Assembly (NCBI GenBank): GCA_033557835.1
Contig: JAWQRO010000409.1
Coordinates: 1-39,586 of the forward strand
DNA from: Helochares maculicollis
Taxonomy: Eukaryota > Arthropoda > Insecta > Coleoptera > Hydrophilidae
Direction of reading: 5' to 3'
DNA: 39,586 nt
The notes beneath the pieces were generated by a model, which saw only the letters and a program-made list of their open reading frames with translations, was not told the origin of the DNA and did no database searches. Of this stretch, positions 21,531 to 33,220 are shown piece after piece (the stretch's first letter is position 1; every line of letters begins with the position of its first letter). Both the position numbers and the translations under genes were made by a program.

Positions 21531-22721
21531 TTGTCGTTCTTGTTTTTGAAAATTCATGCCGAAATCAAACAAAATGTTTTACAAAAGAGAGTTCATTAAT
21601 TTTTAGCGTATATAGAATCTATGTACCATATTTGTAGTATATCGCTTCAAATAACATTAAAAATCTCGAAGGCATTCATTTTGTGTTTCAGTTTCGTAAT
21701 TTACGTAAATCTCCTTACTGTAGCAAGCTCGACAGCGTTTGATAAATGCAAAACTTTTTAAGAGCTATCTTGTTTATATATGCGTGCAAGCTAGTCCCCA
21801 AAAATGGTCCAAATAGCTCCAGGACTAGATCAGCGGCTTTTGAGCAAATGATCAGCAAAATTGTATAGAATTTTTTCATAATTACAATACCTACACTGTA
21901 AGGACTGAAAATCCTAACTCTTCCGGACAGAAATATTACTGAAATGTCTATTTTTAAAGTATTATTTAAATATGCTTAAAACAGCATCAACATTGTTAGT
22001 TATTATTTATGCAGAAAATCTCAACATCAACTACTTGAGTATAGGCAACTTATTATGCACGCACTCAATTTATGTCTACTTCAAAAGGATATCTTGGCAT
22101 ATCCCTAGTTTGTAAATTGTTTACTTAGGAATATTATCTACAAACTCTTACTAATGGTACATATAAGTGATTTTGATAAATACGTTCTCTTATAGGAGAA
22201 TAGTAAAGGTAAAAAATAAATTTTAACAAATAGTATTTAGATGGTCTTTCCTTATTTTCTCCTGGAATATCTGTTTGTATACAATATCTCGTAAGATTTA
22301 AAAATCGTTGTTCGTCTTACATGAGATAGTCTATCTGAGAGATTTTACAGCACAAGTTTCAATTTATGTAACAGAAGCACTTCTAAATCGACTGTGAATA
22401 TCCAAAATATGCAAGTCATCAACTACAAACAAATTGATTTGTTGATGAATATGTTAAACAAGCGGATTAAATGGAGTTGTTTGTAATTCCCTTCAGGAAT
22501 GGTTTATTCTTATAAAGGAAAGATTTGGAATTGGCACCAAAAAATATCGCTTTTATTTCTTCTATGACATATTTCTTTAATTAAACGTTAAACTTATCAC
22601 ATATTAAGACAGAACCCTTAACAACAAATATTTATTAAACAATAATTTACTAAAGTGATAGTAAAACAATAACACAGCAATTTGCAGTTTAGTCTCTTGG
22701 AATATTTGCGGTCTCATCTTG
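21531..22721. other. AT-rich spacer with the polyadenylation region of gene B
   Basis: No gene seen. The only supported element is an AATAAA on the minus strand (22636-22631), 86 bases beyond the stop of gene B. Confidence 0.4.
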
Positions 22722-25710
22722 TCACAAACCCTGTTTTTCGTCATCATCTTTCAGCCAAAGGTCCGTTGGGATTTTTGTGAACACATTATTAATTAATTCC
22801 AAAAATATAACAGCCAAGCTTTCACCAATGTTATCTTCCAATTCCGCTATCACTTCCAAAGCGTTTTGATTGACGAAGTTATTCATTGTCAGTCCCAAAA
22901 CTTTATTCCCGTTGAACAAATTCTCGAAATTAACCTTCATTGCCTTTACTTTAAAAGCCACCTTCATCGTGTCGAAATGTACTATCTCTCTATCTTCCAC
23001 TTTCTTGAAGCTAATAGTCGTGTAAACGTTAGTTTTAACTTCTTTCAACTTAAGCTCGCAGTCTCCATTTCCCACTAATGGAAGGACTAAAATTTTGCCC
23101 TTTAAGTTATATTTGGATGTTATTTCCAAAAATGGCAAATCCAATCCGAAGTTGATCTTTCTTCCTGGCAAGTCGACCCTATGGAAATAAATTAATTAGT
23201 ACTAGAAAATTTAAATAGTAATTTACTGTCCATATGAAATAAGGCGTTGGTCAATATTGCAAGTACAATCAATGGTGATTTTCTAACTTCTTTTGCAACT
23301 TGCGAGGCGTTTAATAACTTTCCAAAAAATGTAAGGAATTAGTAACAAAATGAGGACTAGAAATGAAAGTTAAAAACAATACTTGCGTGGAATACGTTGG
23401 GGTTGCATTGGCAGGTCCAACTACATTCATGTCGTACAGGCTTCCCGCTAATGTAACTGGACCTGCTCCTTTACTGATCGAGACTCTATCAAGGGAAAGT
23501 GGTTCGAAAGGGTCTACATTAATCTCAGGTATACCTAAAACTCAGTTACTAAGCGATAGGTGCAGAATAGAATGCCCTCCAAAATTAAAATTTTGTCGGC
23601 AAAAGTTGGACTTTACTTACATAAATCCTTTTGAACTTACCTACAGCCAAGTGAGGAAAAATTTGTACAAACATATCATTAAAGCATTTGCTTAAATCCG
23701 GATCATTCTTGTAGCAAGTTTTCAGCCAAGGCCCTAAAAATATAAAAATTAGACACTTCTTTTAGCGAAAAACCCTCAAAAACTTGTGGCAATCATCGCG
23801 GATTAGGCAAATCAAAGAAGAAGAACATATCCTGACAGTACAACACTAAGTGAATCAAAGCTATATACACTAATTAATTCTACAATAGTTCTATGCGCTT
23901 TATTTCCAGAAGTATAGCGTTTAAATGGGCGCAATGTGCAACAGTGACCAAAAAGATTTATTCCACTCTCCCTGCATACGAAACAAAATTGGAAGATTGC
24001 ACAACAAAATCCGACGATGAGTGCATTAATATAAAATTGAGCAAAGTTCCGAAAAAGAGGGGTTTAGTTTTGGGGGTCTATGCAGAAGAAGGGTTGAGTC
24101 TTTCTATTTCAGCTCAAGATTTCAATGTTCAAACGAAGGGAGAGCTTTTGAAATACTTGAATAAATATGTAGGAAGCTCACTGAAAGAAGGACAGGTCTT
24201 CATTTTTCACAATTTGTGTAACTATCATTCCATTGCTATAGTTGGGGTGAAGAAGCAGTTCAAAAATGGCGATATTGAGAACATTAATCAGTTGAGAGAA
24301 AGTGTCAGATCATGTGCTGCTGTTGGTTGCCGTGCTCTGGTTGCCGCTGGTATGGACCATATCGATGTTGACAGCCTTGCGGATTCTGAAGCGGCAGCGG
24401 AAGGCAGCTACTTAAGCACATACAAGTTTCAAGAGTACAAAAGCAAAAAGCTTCCACCTGTGACCCTCAACGTTTACGGCCTGAACACGCCGGATTGTGA
24501 GAAGTGGCATGATGGTAAAATAAAAGCGGAAGCGCAAAATATTGCGAGGACTCTCCAAAACAAGCCTGCTAATTTGTTGACCCCTACGGCGTTCGCAGAG
24601 AGCGCTATAGATATTCTAAGCAAAGTCAATATCTACAGTATCAATGTTTATGACAAGAGCTGGATGGAGGAGCAGAAAATGTATTCGTTTCTTTCCGTAG
24701 CCAGAGGTTCGGAGCAGGAGCCTAAATTTCTTGAGGTGCACTACGGTAATATGGACAAAGAACCGATTGTTTTGGTTGGAAAAGGAGTGACTTTTGATGC
24801 TGGAGGTATCTCGATAAAGCCTTCCTTAAATATGGGCCATATGAAAGGCGATATGGGGGGAGCTGCTGTTATAGTGGCCACTTTATATGCTTTAGCGAAG
24901 CTCAACATAAAATTGGATGTAATAGCTTTGATTCCTCTAACTGAAAATATGCCTTCTGGTAAAGCAACGAAGCCTGGGGATGTTTTCAAAGCTATGAACG
25001 GAAAGAGTGTTGGGGTTGACAATACTGATGCCGAAGGAAGGCTCATTTTGGCTGACGCTCTTACTTACAGCGCTCATTTTAAGCCTAGATGGGTAATCGA
25101 CGTGGCCACCTTGACGATGGCAATGCTGATGGCACTTGGAACTTCAGCAACCGGGGTTTTTACAAACTGCAATAAAATGTATCTTGCTTTAGAACAAGCA
25201 GCTGCTAAATCGGGCGATCGAGTTTGGAGATTCCCTCTTTGGGAATTTTATAGCAATCAGGTTACAAGTTTTTCACACGTTGATGTCAATAATGTGGCCA
25301 AGAGTCGTTACGGAGGTTCTTGTACAGCTGCTGCTTTCTTACGGGAGTTTATTCCGGAGAATGTGAAATGGATGCATATTGATATGGCGAATGTAATGGC
25401 CCCGAATGACGAAACGATTTATTTGAGAGGACAAAGTATTCCTGGAAGACCAACAAGAACTCTCATTGAGCTCCTAATTCAGGAATCAATTCCAAAAGTT
25501 GAAAATGCTTGTATTTGTTGAGCCCTTCAAGCAAAAAATTTAAGCAACCGCTCAGATTCCATAATTAAATTTTAATAACTCAATGCGTATATTTTGTAAA
25601 AGAATATACTTACTTCCTTCTTTTAATAGCGGTGCAGTTTTAACTTGATATCCATGAATGTAAGAAAATGCGAGTGCAACCATAAAAGATGTTAAGAGTA
25701 TGCTACACAT
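22722..25710 (-). CDS. Takeout/JHBP family protein, gene B
   Basis: Secreted takeout-like carrier, 261 residues. Exons on the minus strand: 25614-25710, 23641-23733, 23396-23534 and 22722-23178 (786 bases). The leader exon starts MCSILLTSFMVALAFSYIHG. The cysteine pair is TCYKNDPDLSKC, followed by IPEINVDPFEPLSLDRV, the strand LEITSKYNLKGKILVLPLV and the C-terminal region with LFNGNKVLGLTMNNFVNQNA and TDLWLKDDD. Two features differ from genes A and C: an extra phase-1 intron splits exon 2 at the G of GIPEI, and exons 3 to 5 are fused into one. The donor at 23396 (C|GTATTC) is weak but is the one I found that keeps phase 2 and the family alignment. Intron 1 contains the aminopeptidase gene on the opposite strand. 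AATAAA lies at 22636-22631. Confidence 0.92.
23893..25521 (+). CDS. Leucyl aminopeptidase, peptidase family M17, nested in intron 1 of gene B
   Basis: Intronless, 542 residues. M17 enzymes remove N-terminal residues from peptides using two metal ions, as hexamers. The N-terminal domain occupies about residues 45-190 and the catalytic domain about 200-530. The metal and catalytic residues of the family are all present with standard spacing: Lys297, Asp302, Lys309, Asp320, Asp379, Glu381 and Arg383, within VGKGVTFDAGGISIKP and NTDAEGRLILADAL. The protein should therefore be active. The start MRFISRSIAFKWAQ is basic and lacks acidic residues, like a mitochondrial targeting peptide. Insect sperm-specific leucyl aminopeptidases share this form, so a testis role is possible but not shown. 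Lack of introns suggests a retrogene. It lies wholly inside intron 1 (23734-25613) of gene B, antisense to it. A TATA-like CTATATAC lies near 23861. Confidence 0.96.
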   Translation: MRFISRSIAFKWAQCATVTKKIYSTLPAYETKLEDCTTKSDDECINIKLSKVPKKRGLVLGVYAEEGLSLSISAQDFNVQTKGELLKYLNKYVGSSLKEGQVFIFHNLCNYHSIAIVGVKKQFKNGDIENINQLRESVRSCAAVGCRALVAAGMDHIDVDSLADSEAAAEGSYLSTYKFQEYKSKKLPPVTLNVYGLNTPDCEKWHDGKIKAEAQNIARTLQNKPANLLTPTAFAESAIDILSKVNIYSINVYDKSWMEEQKMYSFLSVARGSEQEPKFLEVHYGNMDKEPIVLVGKGVTFDAGGISIKPSLNMGHMKGDMGGAAVIVATLYALAKLNIKLDVIALIPLTENMPSGKATKPGDVFKAMNGKSVGVDNTDAEGRLILADALTYSAHFKPRWVIDVATLTMAMLMALGTSATGVFTNCNKMYLALEQAAAKSGDRVWRFPLWEFYSNQVTSFSHVDVNNVAKSRYGGSCTAAAFLREFIPENVKWMHIDMANVMAPNDETIYLRGQSIPGRPTRTLIELLIQESIPKVENACIC

Positions 25711-27368
25711 TGCGTGGATTTTTTCTTATTCTTGTTATGCCACTTTTAACACGGAAATGTGCAGTGCATGCAGTGTTGCGCGCGTACTCCAACAAAATTC
25801 ACTGGCTAAATATAAGCTTGAATTAATTCTTGGATAGGACTAAGGAATTCTCTGATCAAAATAATGCTCGTGTTGTAAAAGGGAGAAAAATCTACCCAAA
25901 TCTCGAACTTATTGCTTACTTGAGTTATGGGCCATTTTCGTTTAATCCCGACCCGTTGTGGACAAGTGAAAGCGTTCTTTTTACCATTTCTCTCATATCA
26001 AATATTACGTATGCCAACCGACTATGTCATAATTGCATAGGCACACTTTTTTACAACTTTTTTAACTACTTGGCGTCTTGTTTGTAATTGGCTGGGCTAC
26101 CCGTAATGCATACATACTTTTGTTTGGTTATTGAAATGGGTTCGAGTTTAGTTTGGAAGGTCGACGGAAATATTTGCGGGATTGCTAAAGAACAAATAAA
26201 AGCAGCAATGCTTTGCCCACTTTTCAAATTTAACAAATGTTGTATAACGCTGAGTGCTATATTAAGCGTGTTCCGAAGCAACATGTTTCTTACTAAACAA
26301 ATTTGTTAAATATGTCCTACCGATGCATGTTGAAGTACTTATTTTGTATAAGTAAAATATTGTTTCGCTTTAAATTTTGCTGGCGCTAATTGTACGCATT
26401 CGCCTAGATTTTGCATGTTGTAAAAAAGGTGTTCACTAGAACTTGTTTGTTGTTAAAGGATAGGTTCATTGGCTCTCCTAATTTTTTTATGGAATAAGTG
26501 AAAGTAAACAAATCGTCTCTTTACTTAATTACAAGGTTAGACTGTTTGTATAAGTAGTCTCCTCAATAAAATCAAACAAGAAATTGTTAAATGACAAAAA
26601 TGCAGCTGCATATGACTTTTGTAGGCGCTATAGGGGTCGTATAACAATTTATGATGCTTGTCCTACATTGGCGGCCATAGAAAAAGGCTAAGTTTCTACG
26701 ATCATGGGATTGCGTTGTCATTGAATTGTTACAACATAGCACCTGAAATTTAAGTGCTAATTCATGCGATATAGTACTAATTTGTTGTGAATTAAACATC
26801 ATATCGAAAGCTGAAATTTTAAGAAAAGAGATGACTCTACAATCATTAAAAGCGATCCCTGGTTAACACGCCCTCACTGATAACTCATCGTCATAGAACA
26901 AAAAAAGCAGCTAGAGAATTCCTAAATCAGGCGAAGCTTTGCTTAGATCTAAACGAACTATACAACAAAACACTTATTTTTAAGTGTAAGCTAAAAATGT
27001 AGCATCTCTCAAAGCCTGGTGGTTGAATTATCGAGACTGGCTGAATTGTTCTAAACAAGAGTAGGGTCCAAATATAAGAAGCAAAGCAGAAGAAAAAGAT
27101 GATTTCTCAACTAATGTCAAACTTTGTTAAATCTACAATATATTCACAGCAATTGAACAAAAGATAAGGAATTGTAAAAACCACGCTTTTTTATAATAAC
27201 ACTACAAAAGTTTTCACTAAAATATGATTTACTTACTTCATTTAGTTTTGCGTAAGTAATATTGGTTCAAGGCAAAGCAAACACTTTAAAATCTACCAAA
27301 TTTTATAATTATTTGGAAGTATCAACAATAAAACTGCTCAATATTATGTATTCAATGAAATCTATCTA
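25711..27368. other. Spacer upstream of gene B, no gene seen
   Basis: It should contain the promoter of gene B. A minus-strand TATA-like element (TTATATTT) lies near 25806-25813. Otherwise it is AT-rich sequence without a supported coding frame or repeat. Confidence 0.35.
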
Positions 27369-28621
27369 CACAGTGCGGCAATTAAATTCCGGGACTGAAG
27401 CTATATCTCAGCAACCAGTAGCGACATCTGTTTAAATTTTATGCCATATAAAGTTTGGACATATATGAACATAGCAGAAAACTTTTATTTAAATCGGTTG
27501 ACATCTAATATTGTTTTTGATATTTTGTTTATTATTTTATTTTGTTACATTTCGCAAAAGAAGGAACAACGTGCTTCTATTAAATATCACTCTAAACTGG
27601 GCACGAGTGTAACAGAAATGTTTAAAATGATGGAAAAAGTATATGAAAGTGTGTTTAACACGGTCAAAGACTTTTGAGTGGCCTAAGCGATTTTTGGAAG
27701 GCAAACAATCACTGGAGAGCGACAAAGGTTTGGGATGGCCAATAACAATTCGAACAGCAGATTCAATTCGAAAAGTGCAAGAATTTGCATCCAACGATTG
27801 CAATGCGACCCTGAGACTGATGGAAAATGCATTAAATATAAACAAAGAGATAATACGACAAATTCCTAAATAAGATTTGGCTAAAACTAAGGTCTGTGCT
27901 AAATTTATGAGACTGGACCATTTCAGAGCGATTGTACAAGCAGCTCATCCTTCCTCAAATCAATTGTTGCTGATGACGAGACCTAGTGTTTTCAATATGA
28001 TCCAAATACAAAACGTCAAAGTTCCAAAAGGAGGTCAAAATCAGCACCTCAAGCCAAGAAAACACGAAAAGTTACAACAAAAAATCAAGACAATGTTCAT
28101 TGTTTTCTTCGCTAGCAAATGCATCATTCACCAAGAGGTCGTCCCATAGGATCAAACAGTTACTGCTGCTTTCTACTGGAGAGTTTTACATTGATTAATG
28201 GGAAGAATTCATCAAATTCAACCAGAATATCGCAATTCTGATGACGTGTTTGCTACACGATTATGCACTGAGTCACAAATTATTGATTGTTCGTCAACTT
28301 TTGGCACGAAATGAAGTCTGTGTGTTGAATCATTCGCCGTATTCCCCCGATTTAGCACATTGTGACTTTCCAAAAATGAAAATGAAGTTGAAAGCACGCA
28401 TTTTTAATGTTAGTAAAGCTATCCAAAGAGAGTCTACGCGCATATTAGAGGCAATACCGAAAATTGAGCTTAAGCAGGCATTTGAATCACTATTGAATCG
28501 CTGTAAAACGTGTATTGAAACAGGAGAAGACTATTTTGAATAATGTAATAAAAAGATTTGACGAAAATTGTTTTGTTTCATTTTTGTAGATTCAATCCTA
28601 AAATGTAATTGCCACACTGTG
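27369..28621 (+). mobile_element. Mariner transposon 5, 1253 bp, both terminal repeats kept
   Basis: Full-length mariner with TA on each side (27367-27368, 28622-28623). The 30-bp inverted ends start CACAGTGCGGCAATTA and CACAGTGTGGCAATTA and match at about 24 positions. The plus-strand transposase is split over several frames: an N-terminal piece with WPKRFLEGKQSLESDKGLG near 27680-27740, then ALNINKEIIRQI near 27830, a central piece near 27970-28150 (FFASKCIIHQEVVP), and a C-terminal piece at 28241-28543 with LNHSPYSPDLAHCDF. The family usually reads HPPYSPDLAPCDF there. Stops and frameshifts make it non-autonomous. Confidence 0.94.
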
Positions 28622-30937
28622 TATATATAAAGGAAAGTGTCCTAATTGACTGACGTTGCTTGACTCATCAGCTCCCAGCCTTAACCGCTCAACCGACAAG
28701 AAAATTTATTAGACACATTGCCTTTATGGTGTAAGCCACGAATAAAAAAGAAATTTGTGAAGCTTCATTTCTAAGAGGGTAAAAATATGATGTTTTTAAC
28801 GAGTCTTGTATCTCAAAAAATAAAAATGTAACAGACATGAAAATTTTACTTTCACTATTTTCATTCAAAATTAAGAGACCCATATTTAGCCGTTTTTCGA
28901 TGTTTTAATTTTCGAAAGGCTAGATGGGGGTTAAATTTTGTGTAATGCTGATATTTAAGTACTGAATGCTCTATTATGTAATGTCTCAACATGTAATGTT
29001 GATTAAATGAATAATCACAGCAGAAAAGATACAGTAATGAAGTATCTCTTATATTACGTTCCTGAAAATGGTATTAAATGTAAAAGTACCTGTACTGTAA
29101 TTAGATTATCTCAGAAAGAACCCAGTTACACTATGAGCTATTTAACTACAAGTAGCCATAGGTACTAAATATGCCCTTAATGAGCAAGCTCGTAAAAGTT
29201 TCGATGCTAAAACTGACTAATTTTTTCTCCCAAATGTATCAATTTTACAATTTAAGTAGTATTTAGAGTAACAACTGCAAATTTTTAGTAAAGCTTGCCT
29301 ATTTTACGGGTCCAGGAAAAACGTATTCAAAAAAAGGGCAATGTAATTGATGTAAATTTATTATATTCCTATATACAGAGAACTCATATTTGATCATTAT
29401 TTCCCAATTCCATCAAATTAATCGCAAAATGCTTCTGACGAAAAGTCTTGACTCAGACAGATTTTGCACAATATTATGTGTTTGATTTCTTATTTCCAGC
29501 CAGTATTCGTTTAAGAAATGGAGAATGGCTTTAATTAAAGCACTGTAGATGGAGATCTTATTAATTTTGTTATTTCTGCTACTATTTATGTGGCACCAAA
29601 GCATGGAACTTCTTTTTAATCGTCCTTAGTTCAGATGGTTGCAAAATGTTTTGTAGTCCATCTTCATCTACCTCCATCTACATTCTGAACTATGAGAAAA
29701 CTAACAGACTAAGTTTGTTTTTATTGCGCAATTTTATCGACTTTTAGACGATTGACTACGAGGCACATCTTGGAAATTGAAATGAAAAGAACCCAACTGA
29801 GGAATCCAAAATGAAGCGTGATTAGCTGTAACAGTTTTAGTATCATAACAACAATGCATGGTTTCAGCAATCTAGCTAAAATGTTTGACTGCATCAAGGT
29901 AGCAAATCAAAAATAGCCAATTTTTTTGTGGTTTCTTCGATCTTCTACGCTCTATAGCTGAATCAACAAATTGGAAATGAATGTTCTCAGTACGGAATAT
30001 AATTTACAGTTAGCAAAAGAAATTGCGCTAGATTAGCAAAACTTTCATAGTTTCTTTTAATAAATATTGAGCATTTTTTTGGGAATGAACGTCAAAAAGA
30101 GATTGAAGGCTGGATTGGAGGAAATGCTGATACACCAAACTTCTAGATACTAATAGTATTAATAAGAAAAGCTATATTTAAATTCTTTTTCAAGTTTTAG
30201 TTTTGAGAAAGTTTGAGACAAAGAGGTAAAATGGAGGGTTAAAAAAATCTGTATGTTCTTCATCATAAATACTTTGAAAATAAAGGTATATGTCCATATA
30301 CAATTCAATAAAATGATAGGGTAGGAATTGTTGATCCTACAAATGCCAACAATTTTTTTTAATCATCTCAAATCCCTTGTAAATGATTATGTAAATTTCA
30401 ATCGCAGTTTAAAAAGAGTGTAAATATTACCAAATATTGCTGTACAACATGTAAATGGAGATGAGCTTAAAACATTTAAATTTGATAATAAACTAATAAA
30501 AGTGGAACAATCGTAGGTAAATCGTCTAACTTAATAGTTGCTATTGCCTTAAAATGAAATCCTAAGAGGCTTTCAAATCTGTTTTTACGTTGACTCATAG
30601 TAAATCTTTAAAATAAAACACATACATCAAGAATCCCTCATGTTGGAAGCAATATGAAGAATATATGATGAGTACATTTCGAAGTACTATATAATGACAT
30701 CATATATTATATATGTTGCTATAAAAAAATCAAACATATTCCAAAATGCACACAAGCCAAGCTGTGGGTAATTGCTAAGTGCACAATAAATAAAATACTT
30801 CTTTTGTAGGACTTCGATAATTATGTAGCTGGGAAAAGAGGCTTAATCCTACAGTTTCAGACGAAGGATTTCTGGTAATAAATAAAACTTTCGATTCGTT
30901 TTACATTAATTTAGTTTTCAATTTTATGCAAATGCAC
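28622..30937. other. Gene-free AT-rich stretch
   Basis: About 2.3 kb with no supported gene, RNA or repeat. Small open frames (28689-28883, 29413-29604) carry no recognisable motif. Confidence 0.35.
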
Positions 30938-32554
30938 TCACGGTGGTAACAGTACGCTCAAAGGAAACTTGTGGTAGATTTTGTTAGAGAACTTCTTGAA
31001 GAGCGTGGCGATAGTGTCCTCTAGAACTGGCTTAATTTCGCTGGAGACGCTCTTCCAGTTGTCGTTTAAGAATAAGTTCATTGCTTCTCCTGAAATTTTT
31101 TCGTGGCGTAAGTGAAAGTAAACAAAGCATGCACTTATGTAGTTTTATCTACAAGGTGAGATAGTACGTGAAGGTAACCTGCCTCTTCACTACAATAAAA
31201 CAAATCGCAAAAATTGGAAATACTGACCTAGCTCTTTATCGCCATTAAAGAGGTCATCCAACTGTATGCTAGCATGTCCTATGTTGAAATCTACGTAAAA
31301 GTCTTTCACATTGTAGTAAATTTCCTCATCTTTCGTTATGCGTTGGCCCTGAATGACAATTGTTGCGTCGATACTACCTGAAAAATCCAATACAACAATA
31401 GTTTTAATAATGATAATAAGAAATTTAATAGTCTACAACAATCATTGATTTTCGAGCTAAAGAAGAAAGTGTTTGTGTATATGTGCCTGGTAAAGAATAA
31501 CACCACCAAATGAATGAATAGTTAGTTGCAAAAGCAAATGGGAGAGAAATCAGAAGTAAATTAGAAAATATAGGCTCTCTTAGAAGAGTGAAAGAAAAAC
31601 CGTTCACTCTTACTAATGATATAATAATTACAAATGGGATCGTAGTGCATAGAGAAATTTGCATTTGGGATCGTTTCGATACGTACTGTAATTTCCTTTG
31701 CAGACACCAGAGCCTGCAATTGGCATCATCAAAATTTGCCCGTTCATTTTATAGTTGCTTGTCATATATAAATGGGGAATCCACAGCTTGATCTTTACCC
31801 TATCTTTGTCCATGTCGATCCTAAAATATAAGTTAACGAAATAATTTGGGATTGTGAAAATCAGTCAGAGCAAATAAAGACAATTAATAACAATAGATCT
31901 CTCACTTTACACTTTTGAGTCTGAACTCAGAAGGTCCATAGACTTTTATATCCTTGTAGGACGAATTTACAGCTATTGAACCAGATCCCTGGTCAATCAC
32001 GACTTCTGGAATATACAAAGGTTCGCAGCTGGGAATGCCGAATTCAGGGATTCCTTTCTTTAGCATTGGTTTTATTAATTCAACGGAATTTTTGACGCAT
32101 CGATTGAGATGTGGGTCGCTCCGGTGGCATATTTTCAAAAATGAAGCTGGAAGAAGAAACCGTCATATATACATGTGTATAAAAAAAGCATGTTCATAAA
32201 AATTCTAACTGATGCACAAACACAAGAAAAAATATCGAAGGAAACCGTTAATAACGAGTGCAGGACTTTAACTAGGAAATAATTATCCTGTGATCGATTT
32301 GAGCAAACACAAATAAAAACTTTACTTGTTATGATTCGCTTATGCATTATTAAGCATTATTAAGGGTTATATTAACGCAGGTGTTCAAAAGGAAAAATAA
32401 GGTGGAATTATTTCGTTTTCTATCTAGCTTACGTTTATTTTAAGATCAATTAGAGGAGAAACTTACGTATCTTTGTAATTCTGTTATTAATAATTTTGCC
32501 TCCAAAGCAATTCGCAATTAGAAACGAGACACAAACAAAATGCTTTAATATCAT
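30938..32554 (-). CDS. Takeout/JHBP family protein, gene C
   Basis: Secreted takeout-like carrier, 254 residues. Exons on the minus strand: 32467-32554, 31906-32146, 31687-31820, 31228-31377 and 30938-31089 (765 bases, in frame throughout). Leader MILKHFVCVSFLIANCFGG. Cysteine pair ICHRSDPHLNRC, then KKGIPEFGIPSCEPLYIPEV, the strand LYMTSNYKMNGQILMMPI, then LDDLFNGDKELGEAMNLFLN and the end KFPLSVLLPP. Intron phases 1, 2, 1 and 1 match gene A exactly, so A and C keep the ancestral layout. The ATG at 32554 was chosen because it gives a clean signal peptide; an upstream ATG (32561) is in another frame. It is divergent from gene D, with about 670 bases between the two start codons. Confidence 0.94.
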
Positions 32555-33220
32555 TTTGCATAATACACCTAATTGCAACTACTCCATATTCTCTACTATA
32601 TTTATGCATTTAATTTGCTGCATTTGCATATGAAATATTTTGAAATAATAACATAGTGTTGCCGATTTAATAATAATGAGTTACGTTGCAAAATAAGCCT
32701 TACAAATCAGATATACAAATAAAATCACATTGCAGATTAGTCAGAACTGTAACGTATTGTATATCATAAACAAAACAATACAGAACTATAATAGACAATA
32801 GTGTTAAGAAGCAAATAATAATTTGGAGAGATATGGGAAAACAAATAATATTGAAATGCACGCTTATTGCAATTATTGACACAAAAACAACGCTCGAAAT
32901 AAAACAACTAAAACAGGTTAATTGCTTACTTATTAAACGTATTTATGAATCTGCAAAAGTGGCTCTTGAAAAATTTTATAATTAATTGCGGACAAGTCCT
33001 TTGTAAAAACGCTGTTAGACTTGACCTTCGTGAGTCTTCGTGAAAACTACAAAAATGCAAGAAAACCGAGCGAGAGCCTTTAAAAAAATGCAAATGCGAG
33101 AACCAAATCCGTTTATTTCCGAATTACACTTACAAGACAACACTGGTCAATAATTCACTGCAACACCAACAATATACAAGCAGTATTATCACAGAAATAA
33201 CCCTTTATTTTAAATTGACA
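32555..33220. promoter_or_regulatory. Shared upstream region between divergent genes C and D
   Basis: The start codons of C (minus) and D (plus) face away from each other here, so the 666 bases should carry both promoters. A TATA-like sequence on the minus strand (TAAATATAG, about 32598-32606) lies about 45 bases before the ATG of C. I saw no clear TATA for D. Confidence 0.45.
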
